From contig OY970063.1 in assembly GCA_963705275.1 (NCBI GenBank), positions 2,728,001-2,792,000 of the forward strand: DNA of 64,000 nucleotides. Reading direction: 5' to 3'. Below are positions 52,349-60,461 of the stretch, one piece after another. Both the position numbers and the translations under genes were made by a program. Below the pieces are notes generated by a model. That model was not told the DNA's origin and made no database searches. It was given only the letters and a program-made list of their open reading frames with translations. The stretch comes from Fen-1135 sp963705275. Lineage in GTDB: Bacteria; Desulfobacterota; Syntrophia; Syntrophales; UBA2185. Within the stretch, counting starts at the first letter, position 1. Each line of letters begins with the position of its first letter.

Positions 52349-55105
52349 ATGAAAAGAGGATTGCGAAGGTCCGTACTGATCATTCTGGTTCTGTCTTTGA
52401 TGGTCATGTTTCAGAGCTGCGTAGTTGCCACTAAAGAAACTGCTGTCACGCCTCAGATCAGAGATCTCTTCAAGGGCACGTACAAGGTAGACCCTTACAT
52501 GGAAAAGCACAAACCCCAAACCGTTGCGGTTCTTCCCTTCGTGAATCTGTCTAAAAGCCAGAAGGGGTCTGAAGAGGTACGGAAGGCGTTTTACAATCAC
52601 TTCAGCTCCTTGCCCTATAAAGGCATGAAACCCTATATCGTCGATAATGCTTTGAGGAAAGCAGGGCTCAACGACGCGGAGGCCATCGACAAGATGTCTC
52701 CCAAGGAGTTGGGCAAGGTCCTCGGTGTGGATGCTGTCGTCTTTGGCAATATCTCGGATTTTGACAAGTTGTTTGCAGTTGTTTATTCCTCCGTCTCGGT
52801 GGGAGCGGAGATTAAGATGTATGATACCAAGACGGGGAATCTTCTTTGGAGCGGCCAGCACGTCGCGCGCATTCAGGAGGGCGGCATTTCTACTACCCCT
52901 GTCGGCATCATCGCGACGGTCATCGCTACAGCCATGAATTTGAGGGACATCCAATTGCTCCGCGCCTGTGATGACCTCTTCAGAGACATGGTGAAGACGA
53001 TTCCCGTACCGACCATTGCCGAGGCCCTCCGGCCGCCGGTCATCAGTCTTCTCACACAGGATACGAAGAATCTGCCGAAAAAAGCAGGTGATGAAATCAA
53101 GGTGGTCATTAAGGGTGCGCCCAAAATGCAGGCCTATTTCGATATCGGTGAGTTCAAGAGAAATATAGATATGCAGGAAGTTGAACCGGGAGGATATCTG
53201 GGTATCTATAAAGTCATTCCCGGGGATAACGTAACAAAGGCCGTGATTACCGGGTATCTCAGGGACGAAGCGGGCAACACCGCCGAATGGGTTGATGCAG
53301 TAGGGACGGTAACGCTCGACACCATACCCCCTGACAAGATCAAGAACGTTAAGGCTGTGGGAAGGAATAAGGTGGTTCTTCTGGGCTGGGAAAAGTCCCA
53401 AGCTCCGGACCTGGCGGGATATCTGATCTATCGCAGCAACACCCCTCTTTCCAGTTTTCAGCAGATCGCGAAGACGGAATTGAACCAATATCGCGATGAG
53501 AATATCGTCAATGCGCAGAAATATTACTATCAGGTCACTGTCTTAGACTGGGCAGGGAACGAAAGTGACAAGTCTGATACCATAGTCGGTATGCCTGTTG
53601 AGCCGGGACCGACGCCCGTTTCAGGCATCATTGAATCTGATACCACCTGGTACGCAGGCGCCAGTCCCTATATCATCAAGAATGCAGTGACCGTCAAAGA
53701 TAAGGCCCTTCTGGCAATTGAACCGGGAACAGAAATACGCTCGCAGGGCGCCGCCCTTGTGATCGAGGGAAGACTCGTTGCGCAAGGGGATGAGGAGCAC
53801 ATTATCACATTTGATGCGGCAGAAGGCGTCAAATCGTGGGACGGCATAACTTTCAGCAACGTCAAGGAAAAGGAAAACCTGGTCAAGTTCTGCCGCATCC
53901 GAAATGCGGCAACGGGGATCACATGCCAGGCATCTTCCCCGCGAATAGAAGACTCTGAGCTTATGGAAAACGAAATTGCCATAAAAATTTCAGGAGCGTT
54001 TTCAAAACCGCAGATCATAAAGAATACAATCCATAAGAACAGGGAATCAGGTGTTCTCATTACAGACGGAGCGCAGCCCAGGCTGATGGAAAACAACATC
54101 CAGAATAACTTAAAGGAAGGTATTCTGATTCAGTCGTCTGCCCCCTTAATTACTCATAACAGGATTGTGCGAAATGAAGGGCACGGAATTATCGTAAAGA
54201 GCTCTCATCCCGTAATTCATGAAAACAGCATAAATGATAACAGGCAATTTGATATCGCGGGCGATATGACGGGCGAAGCCGTCAATGCACTGGACAATTG
54301 GTGGGGTTCTGCCAAAGGCCTCGAAATTCTGACGAGAATCCATGGGAAGGTCAACATCAAATCTGTTCTGAATGCAGCCTATCCTGAGGGAAAGCCGCTG
54401 GAGTTGCCCATACTTCATCAGGTTCTTGGCGGTCCTATCAAGGCGGATGCTTTCCTTATCCTTTCCAACAGTCCTTACCGGGTGGCCAAGGATGTCACAA
54501 TCGATGGCGGGGCGACTCTCTATATCGAACCAGGTGTGACGATCGAATACGACCAGAATACATCCATTATAACTGAAGATGGCGGTGTTGTGGCAAAGGG
54601 GACCAGGCGGTATCCAATTGTATTTACAGCTTCCGGAAATTCTCCTTCTCCCGGCTTTTATAATAATGCCGTAAGACTGATGAAACCCACAAAGGTTAAC
54701 AGCGCATTTGCATACTGTGTCGTACAATATGCTAACACTGCCTTCGATATTTATTATGGCGCACCGGAAATTTCGTCTTGCAGCATCGCACATAATGCGC
54801 AGGGCGGCATATATACCCGCAATGATGCGTCCCCCAGAGTATTCTATAATACTTTCGCCGGTAACCTCGGAGAGGGCGCTATCAAGTGCGTAGGGATGTC
54901 GAATCCAGTCATACATAATAATAATTTTATCAATAACTCGGTGGCCATCCAGACATTTTCTTCCATTTATATTGATGCGAGAAATAACTGGTGGGGCAGC
55001 AGCAGGCCCGATCAGAACGTAATCTGGGGAGATATGGAGAAAAATATCAATATTAAGCCATGGTTAGAAGCTCCTGAAAGCAATGCATTTGTAGAAAAGA
55101 AGTGA
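52349..55105 (+). CDS. Large lipoprotein: GNA1162/DUF799-like domain, Fn3-like module and two beta-helix regions
   Basis: 918 residues. A signal ends at Cys24 (MFQSC). Residues about 55-225 resemble the GNA1162/DUF799 lipoprotein domain (VAVLPFVNLS, LGVDAVVFGNISDFDK, GNLLWSGQHVA). An immunoglobulin- or Fn3-like pair follows (about 235-420, with WEKSQAPDLAGYLIYRSN). Two right-handed beta-helix regions (about 440-680 and 695-905) contain repeated right-handed turns (PRIEDSELMENEIAI, PVIHENSIND) and each ends in NWWGS. It sits on an outer or inner membrane and may bind polysaccharide or scaffold other lipoproteins. The next gene is LPP20-like. The combination is unusual. Confidence 0.8.
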   Translation: MKRGLRRSVLIILVLSLMVMFQSCVVATKETAVTPQIRDLFKGTYKVDPYMEKHKPQTVAVLPFVNLSKSQKGSEEVRKAFYNHFSSLPYKGMKPYIVDNALRKAGLNDAEAIDKMSPKELGKVLGVDAVVFGNISDFDKLFAVVYSSVSVGAEIKMYDTKTGNLLWSGQHVARIQEGGISTTPVGIIATVIATAMNLRDIQLLRACDDLFRDMVKTIPVPTIAEALRPPVISLLTQDTKNLPKKAGDEIKVVIKGAPKMQAYFDIGEFKRNIDMQEVEPGGYLGIYKVIPGDNVTKAVITGYLRDEAGNTAEWVDAVGTVTLDTIPPDKIKNVKAVGRNKVVLLGWEKSQAPDLAGYLIYRSNTPLSSFQQIAKTELNQYRDENIVNAQKYYYQVTVLDWAGNESDKSDTIVGMPVEPGPTPVSGIIESDTTWYAGASPYIIKNAVTVKDKALLAIEPGTEIRSQGAALVIEGRLVAQGDEEHIITFDAAEGVKSWDGITFSNVKEKENLVKFCRIRNAATGITCQASSPRIEDSELMENEIAIKISGAFSKPQIIKNTIHKNRESGVLITDGAQPRLMENNIQNNLKEGILIQSSAPLITHNRIVRNEGHGIIVKSSHPVIHENSINDNRQFDIAGDMTGEAVNALDNWWGSAKGLEILTRIHGKVNIKSVLNAAYPEGKPLELPILHQVLGGPIKADAFLILSNSPYRVAKDVTIDGGATLYIEPGVTIEYDQNTSIITEDGGVVAKGTRRYPIVFTASGNSPSPGFYNNAVRLMKPTKVNSAFAYCVVQYANTAFDIYYGAPEISSCSIAHNAQGGIYTRNDASPRVFYNTFAGNLGEGAIKCVGMSNPVIHNNNFINNSVAIQTFSSIYIDARNNWWGSSRPDQNVIWGDMEKNINIKPWLEAPESNAFVEKK

Positions 55106-55249
55106 TATGATTTCGTGATTGAAACCTTTGTCGCGTTCTGTTATTTTACACTGATGTTTTTGAAGGAAAGATATGTACATCAATTCTGCGAAAGGTTGAT
55201 TGTGTAGTATTGTGGGTGAGTTTCCTAAACCAACAGTAAGGAGGATTTT

Positions 55250-56117
55250 ATGAGATCGAAACTAATCGTTACAGTGGGTGTTATCGCAAGCATGTTGTTC
55301 CTCTATACAGGGATCGGTTTTTCTCAGGAAAAAGTCAGCGGGTCCGAATGGACTCAGATTGTCGAACAGATGGGCGATAAAGGAAAGATTAACTGGTCGG
55401 AAGGCTATATCGAGGCAGTGGGCATCGGCGCCCCTCCCGAACGGTACATAGGAAAACCCCAGGCGCGTCCCATGGCCTTGAGGGCAGCAAGGGTAGATGC
55501 CTATCGTAATTTACTCGAGACGACAAAAGGTGTGCGCATCGATTCCGCGACCGTCGTCAAGGATTTTACTGTGGAGAGCGATGTCATCAACGCGCAGGTA
55601 GAGGGCCTTGTAAAAGGGGCTAAGGTAGTGAATCAGGACTACCTGTCCGATGGAACAGTGGAAGTGACTTTGAGAATGCCTATGGCAGGCGGTTTTGCGC
55701 AGGTCATTATACCCAAGGCCCTTGAGAAGAAACCGGAAGCCACTCCTCCGGCACCCCCGGCAGGACCAGCGGGCGATGTATTCACTGGTATGGTGGTTGA
55801 TGCCAGAGGGCTCCAGGCAAGGCCGGCTATGGCTCCCAAGGTTCTCGATGAGAATGGCAAGGAAGTTTATGGGTCCATGAATGTTGACAAAGAATTTGCC
55901 GTTCAGCAGGGAATGAGCGGCTATGCAAGGGATCTTACAGCAGCTCAGAGTAATCCAAGGGTGACAAATAATCCCGTTAGCGTTAAAGGGGTTAAGACTG
56001 AAGGGCCGGGCACGTGCAGACATCGTGATAAGTAATGCTGATGCTGACAAAATCAGAGGAGCAGCAGATAACATGACGTTCTTGAAAAAGTGCAGGGTCA
56101 TGATAGTTCTAGACTGA
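55250..56117 (+). pseudogene. LPP20-like secreted protein, frameshifted near its C-terminus
   Basis: GGAGG precedes ATG 55250; the signal peptide ends near GFSQE. The LPP20-type domain (MALRAARVDAYRNLLETTKGVRID, VKGAKVVNQDYLSDGTVEVTLRM) is intact, followed by a Pro/Ala linker and a GMVVDARGLQARPAMAPK segment. The open frame stops at 56035, but removing one G from the GGG near 56000 lets it run on as GRARADIVISNADADKIRG to a stop at 56117, matching the usual end of the family. The span 868 bases minus one gives exactly 289 codons. So it carries one +1 frameshift, real or erroneous. Confidence 0.75.
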
Positions 56118-56143
56118 TCTCGGCGGTGTGTAGGGCTATATTC

Positions 56144-56182
56144 GACCGCAGTTACTATGTGATGGTGACTGCGGTCTTTTAT
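56144..56182 (+). terminator. Rho-independent terminator after the LPP20-like gene
   Basis: GACCGCAGT (56144-56152) pairs with ACTGCGGTC (56168-56176), a perfect nine-pair stem, then TTTTATT. Its position 27 bases after the restored stop at 56117 fits the longer reading frame. Confidence 0.85.
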
Positions 56183-56298
56183 TATTAAGCTGTGAAGAGG
56201 TGTCTCTGTCAAAGCCATAGGGAAGAAAACAGATGCTATCCATGTCAAGCATGGAATGACGTATAAGAATCTATTCTCTTTATAACAGGTGATTGATT

Positions 56299-58113
56299 TT
56301 GGCTGCGAAAATTATCGTTCTGCCGGAAAGTCTCTCAAGCAAGATTGCCGCTGGAGAGGTTGTCGAAAGGCCCGCATCCATCCTGAAAGAACTCCTGGAG
56401 AATGCTGTCGACGCTGGCGCTACGGACATAACCGTTGAACTTGAAAAAGGTGGGCGGGGATCGATCAAGGTCATCGACAATGGCGAGGGCATTGAGAGTG
56501 CGGAGGTTCCTCTTGCATTTGAGCGCTTTGCGACCAGCAAGATATACCAGTTCGATGATATCTATAAGGTTAGGTCATATGGTTTTCGGGGAGAGGCCCT
56601 GCCAAGTATTGGCGCCATTTCCCGTGTTGAGATGGTCACGAGGAAGGAGTCTTCTTTATCGGGTACAAGGGTGATTGTGGAGGCGGGACAGCTTAAGAGC
56701 GTAACTGATGCGGGATGTCCCGTAGGCACTTCTGTTTCGGTGAGTCATATCTTTGATCCCGTTCCCGTACGCAAGAAGTTCCTGAAGACGGAGGCAACGG
56801 AACAGGGATATTGCATGGATGTGATTACGCGGACCGCCCTTTCCCGTCCGGAGGTCAGAATAAGAGTGGTGGTTCACGGCAGGGAGATTTTGAATATACC
56901 TGCGACAGGGGATATTTCCGGGAGGGTTTCTCTCGTCCTGGGGACGGATTTCATGGACCACGTGTTGCCAGTTAAAGGAGCCAGGGAGGGGATAACTGTC
57001 CTTGGATTCGCCTCTAAACCCGCCTACAGTAGATCAAATGCAAAGCAATTGTATTACTTTGTAAATAAGAGATTTGTGAGGGATTATCTTTTGAACCATG
57101 CGGTAATGACGGCCTATAGGCGTTTGATTGAGGCGAAGAAGTATCCCGCTGCAATCCTGTTTATTGATCTTCCCCCGGGGGATGTGGACGTTAATGTCCA
57201 CCCTGCGAAGATGGAGGTCCGCTTCAGGAATCCTAGGGAGATTTATGATATTATCGTCGAGACTCTGGTCCATGTCCTCGCCAATATTGCACCTGCATCA
57301 TTGGAAGAGAGGGGCAGAACGATGCCCCAGGGCTATGGCGAGAGGGTGCGAGAGGCGTTGAAGCGATACACGGTGGCCTCAGGAAGCGGGAAGCTTTCTT
57401 TTGATAAGACCGTCAAAGATTTCTCCAAGCCCCATCCTGCCACGTGGCAGATTCGGGAAAAAGAAGCGCCACAAGAACCTGTGAAGGAAATCCGACTGGA
57501 GCAAAAAATCCCGGATGAAGGCCTAAAATTTCGCGACCTTGAATATATCGGACAGTTTGCAGGCACATACCTCGTCTTTTCTTCGCCTGACGGTATCATC
57601 CTCGTAGATCAGCATGCGGCTCATGAGAGGGTCTTGTTTGATAGATTGAAGAGGGAGAAGGCCATGGGCGGCGAAGAAATGATGAGCCAGCGGCTCCTGA
57701 TTCCGGAGCTCGCGAGCCTGTCCCCGGGTGAGTTCGCTGTAATTATAGAATCCATGAGAGTCCTTGAGGAAATGGGCATAGAGGTGGAACCTTTCGGCGA
57801 AAATACGGTAATTGTGAAATCTGTGCCTGCCGCGCTCACTCATGTGGAACCGAAAGGTCTGTTTCGTGAGATCATTGAAGAACTATCAAATACGGAACGC
57901 CCCCTGGGTTTGCGGGAACGGCAGGAAAAGATTTTTACCCTGTTAGCGTGCACAGGCGCGGTCAAGGCGCATCAGGGACTTTCAGAAGATGAGGTAGCGC
58001 AGCTTTGCAGGGATCTTGATGCCACACAATTTTCGTCCACGTGTCCCCATGGAAGACCTGTTTATATCTCGTTTAACCTGAGGGATATAGAAAGGATGTT
58101 TAAACGAAAATAG
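56299..58113 (+). CDS. mutL: DNA mismatch repair protein MutL
   Basis: About 604 residues. The start is the TTG at 56299, seven bases after AGGTGA; an earlier TTG (56293) is too close. GHKL ATPase motifs are complete: KELLENAVDAGATDI, DNGEGI, GFRGEALPSI. The C-terminal domain has DQHAAHERVLFD, ACTGAVKAHQ and CPHGRPV, the endonuclease-type motifs, with Asp where Glu is common. miaA starts four bases after its stop. Confidence 0.95.
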   Translation: MAAKIIVLPESLSSKIAAGEVVERPASILKELLENAVDAGATDITVELEKGGRGSIKVIDNGEGIESAEVPLAFERFATSKIYQFDDIYKVRSYGFRGEALPSIGAISRVEMVTRKESSLSGTRVIVEAGQLKSVTDAGCPVGTSVSVSHIFDPVPVRKKFLKTEATEQGYCMDVITRTALSRPEVRIRVVVHGREILNIPATGDISGRVSLVLGTDFMDHVLPVKGAREGITVLGFASKPAYSRSNAKQLYYFVNKRFVRDYLLNHAVMTAYRRLIEAKKYPAAILFIDLPPGDVDVNVHPAKMEVRFRNPREIYDIIVETLVHVLANIAPASLEERGRTMPQGYGERVREALKRYTVASGSGKLSFDKTVKDFSKPHPATWQIREKEAPQEPVKEIRLEQKIPDEGLKFRDLEYIGQFAGTYLVFSSPDGIILVDQHAAHERVLFDRLKREKAMGGEEMMSQRLLIPELASLSPGEFAVIIESMRVLEEMGIEVEPFGENTVIVKSVPAALTHVEPKGLFREIIEELSNTERPLGLRERQEKIFTLLACTGAVKAHQGLSEDEVAQLCRDLDATQFSSTCPHGRPVYISFNLRDIERMFKRK

Positions 58114-58117
58114 ACGC

Positions 58118-59050
58118 ATGTGTGCGATTGTTAAAAAGCCCCGCCTGATCGTTATCCTTGGACCCACAGCAGTCGGCAAAACAGCTGCAGCTATTGCGCT
58201 CGCGCGTGAATCTGGCGGTGAGATCGTCAGCGCCGATTCGATGCAGGTCTACAGGTTATTGGATATAGGCACCGCGAAGCCGACACTTGAAGAACAGTCA
58301 CTGGTGAAACATCACGTTATTGATGTCGTCAATCCTGACGAACAGTTCAACGCGGCCACGTTCATCAAGCTGGCCGAGAGGACGATCGGGAGACTCAATG
58401 AAACGGGTAAGCCCATCTTTGTCGTCGGCGGGACCGGTCTTTATATAAAGGCACTTTTAGGCGGACTTTTTGAAGGGCCCGATGCTGATGCGGATCTGAG
58501 AAAGTTATACAGGCAAGAGCTCAAACAGTTCGGGAATACTTATCTGTATGAGAAGTTGAAAGAAAAAGATGAACAGGCCGCGGCCCAGATTGATAGAAAT
58601 GATATTCCGCGGATCATCAGGGCCCTTGAGGTCTTGGAGCTATGCGGTATTTCGATTGTAGATAAACAAAAGGCCCATCACTTCGGTGACAACCTTTATG
58701 ACTTCGTCAAGATAGGACTCATGGTCGAGCGTACGGAGCTTTATAAGAGAATAGACCAAAGAACGGAGAAAATGATAGACGTCGGACTCGTTAACGAAGT
58801 GGAGAGGCTCCTCGCTATGGGTTACCATGGGAACCTGAAGCCTATGCGGGCACTCGGATATAAACACATTGCCAGCCTGATAAAGGGATCATTGAATCTC
58901 GCAGATGCCATAAGGATGATTAAACGCGACACGCGTCATTTTGCCAAGAGGCAGATGACCTGGTTTGGCAGAGATGGGGAAATTGCATGGTTCGCCCCAT
59001 CAGATATTGACGCTATCAGACGAAAAATCGACCATTTTCTATCGCCATGA
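58118..59050 (+). CDS. miaA: tRNA dimethylallyltransferase
   Basis: 310 residues. GPTAVGKTAAAIALA is the P-loop, SADSMQVYRLLDIGTAKP and FVVGGTGLYIKALLGG are hallmark motifs. It prenylates A37 of UNN-decoding tRNAs, using MEP-pathway product. It follows mutL by four bases, the classic mutL-miaA pairing. Confidence 0.95.
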   Translation: MCAIVKKPRLIVILGPTAVGKTAAAIALARESGGEIVSADSMQVYRLLDIGTAKPTLEEQSLVKHHVIDVVNPDEQFNAATFIKLAERTIGRLNETGKPIFVVGGTGLYIKALLGGLFEGPDADADLRKLYRQELKQFGNTYLYEKLKEKDEQAAAQIDRNDIPRIIRALEVLELCGISIVDKQKAHHFGDNLYDFVKIGLMVERTELYKRIDQRTEKMIDVGLVNEVERLLAMGYHGNLKPMRALGYKHIASLIKGSLNLADAIRMIKRDTRHFAKRQMTWFGRDGEIAWFAPSDIDAIRRKIDHFLSP

Positions 59051-59120
59051 ACGCCCTTGCATACGGGGTTTCGCAAGTCTTGGTTTCCCTTTGTATTTTA
59101 GGCGGATACCGTTAAATATC

Positions 59121-59147
59121 TTGACTTCGATATGGTATGAATATAAT
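59121..59147 (+). promoter_or_regulatory. Candidate promoter of the TPR-SLH gene
   Basis: TTGACT (59121-59126), 15-base spacer, TATAAT (59142-59147), about 130 bases before the ATG. Spacing is short. Confidence 0.45.
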
Positions 59148-59160
59148 TAATTGCGTGATT

Positions 59161-59175
59161 TCTCAAGTGTTGAGA
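59161..59175. promoter_or_regulatory. Perfect 15-base palindrome, possible operator
   Basis: TCTCAA and TTGAGA arms around GTG, located 13 bases downstream of the candidate -10 box, where a repressor would block transcription. Binding protein unknown. Confidence 0.35.
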
Positions 59176-59275
59176 GATCTGCCGCTTTTAGTTGCGAATA
59201 AGGCTGGTGTCAAACTGGGAATGGCTTAATCCCGGACAGCTACGTTGAACACTTTTTTGATGAAAGGAGAACGTT

Positions 59276-60448
59276 ATGATTCAACGGTTGAATTATCGGA
59301 GTTTATTGATGTTCTTTGTTGTTATAGCCTTGGGATTTTTCGTTGTATCCTGCGGACCCAAAGCGGTGAAGCCTGTAAGCGAAATGGACACACCCGATCA
59401 TCATTTTTATACGGGCATGAAATTTCTCGATCAGGGGAAGTATGCCGATGCCAGAGGAGAATTTGATCGGGCGATTGCACTCGATACCAAGTACTCAAAG
59501 GGCTATGCGGGAAATGGGCTGGTTGCAGCCTATCAGGGAGATTTCAAGGCTGCAAATGATTCCATGAAGCAGGCTTGGAAATTTGCAAAGAAAGACGATG
59601 AGAAGATATTCGTCCATGTAAGCAGGATAAGGCTCTACACATTGAGCAAAGCCGAAAAGGACTGGATCAAAGACGCCAAGAGCGAGTTTGAAAAAGCCAT
59701 CGCCATCGATCCCAAGTATTCTGCCGCCTATTATTTTATGGGAATCGCCTACAAGAACGCGCTGGATTTTACTAACGCTGGGCAGATGTTCAAGCAGGTA
59801 ATCGATTTCAACCGTGATTACGTCAAGGAGGCGGATGCCGAATGGAACCTGACGCAGAAGATCCAGAGGGCTATGCCGGGGACGATTACAGGGAAGAAAA
59901 TTGCGATTCTTGAAAGGATCAACAGGGCTGACGCCGCCGCCCTCTTCATGGAGGAACTAAAGATTGATGTTCTTTATAAGAAGAAGACAGTGAAGACCTT
60001 CGATACGTCCTTCAAAGACCCGGAAAAGGCGAAGGCTAAGGCGAGCGCTCCTCCGATAACAGCGACAGATATAGCCAATTATCCCTTGAAGGCAGATATC
60101 GAAGGGATTCTCCGCATAGGAGTCCGTGGATTGGAGACTTATCCTGATGGCTCATTCCACCCGAATGATATGGTAGATCGCGCAACGTATGCCATGATGA
60201 TTGAGGACATATTGATCAAAGTGTCAGGGGACAATTCGCTTGCTACAAAGTTTATCGGTAGTACATCACCGTTCCCCGATCTGAGGTCCGATTTGCCTTA
60301 CTTTAACGCAGTGATGGTTGTGACATCGAGAGGGATTATGGAGGCGAAGGACCTTTCCAGCGGCGAGTTTGCGCCCCTGGGTCCCGTACCGGGCGTTGAT
60401 GCCCTTTTGATTATCCGAAAACTGAAAGAAGAATTAAAAATATTCTAA
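59276..60448 (+). CDS. TPR and S-layer-homology domain lipoprotein
   Basis: 390 residues; GAAAGGAG precedes the ATG. The signal ends at Cys26 (VVSCGPK). TPR-like units (DQGKYADARGEFDRAIALD, AKSEFEKAIAIDPKYSAAYYFMG) occupy residues 40-185. The C-terminal part holds an SLH-like segment (ADIEGILRIGVRGLETYPDGSFHPNDMVDRATYAMMIEDI). It is probably a cell-envelope scaffold that binds a wall or outer-membrane polymer. It lies 13 bases before valS and shares its transcript. Confidence 0.83.
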   Translation: MIQRLNYRSLLMFFVVIALGFFVVSCGPKAVKPVSEMDTPDHHFYTGMKFLDQGKYADARGEFDRAIALDTKYSKGYAGNGLVAAYQGDFKAANDSMKQAWKFAKKDDEKIFVHVSRIRLYTLSKAEKDWIKDAKSEFEKAIAIDPKYSAAYYFMGIAYKNALDFTNAGQMFKQVIDFNRDYVKEADAEWNLTQKIQRAMPGTITGKKIAILERINRADAAALFMEELKIDVLYKKKTVKTFDTSFKDPEKAKAKASAPPITATDIANYPLKADIEGILRIGVRGLETYPDGSFHPNDMVDRATYAMMIEDILIKVSGDNSLATKFIGSTSPFPDLRSDLPYFNAVMVVTSRGIMEAKDLSSGEFAPLGPVPGVDALLIIRKLKEELKIF

Positions 60449-60461
60449 CGGAGAAGGTTTC

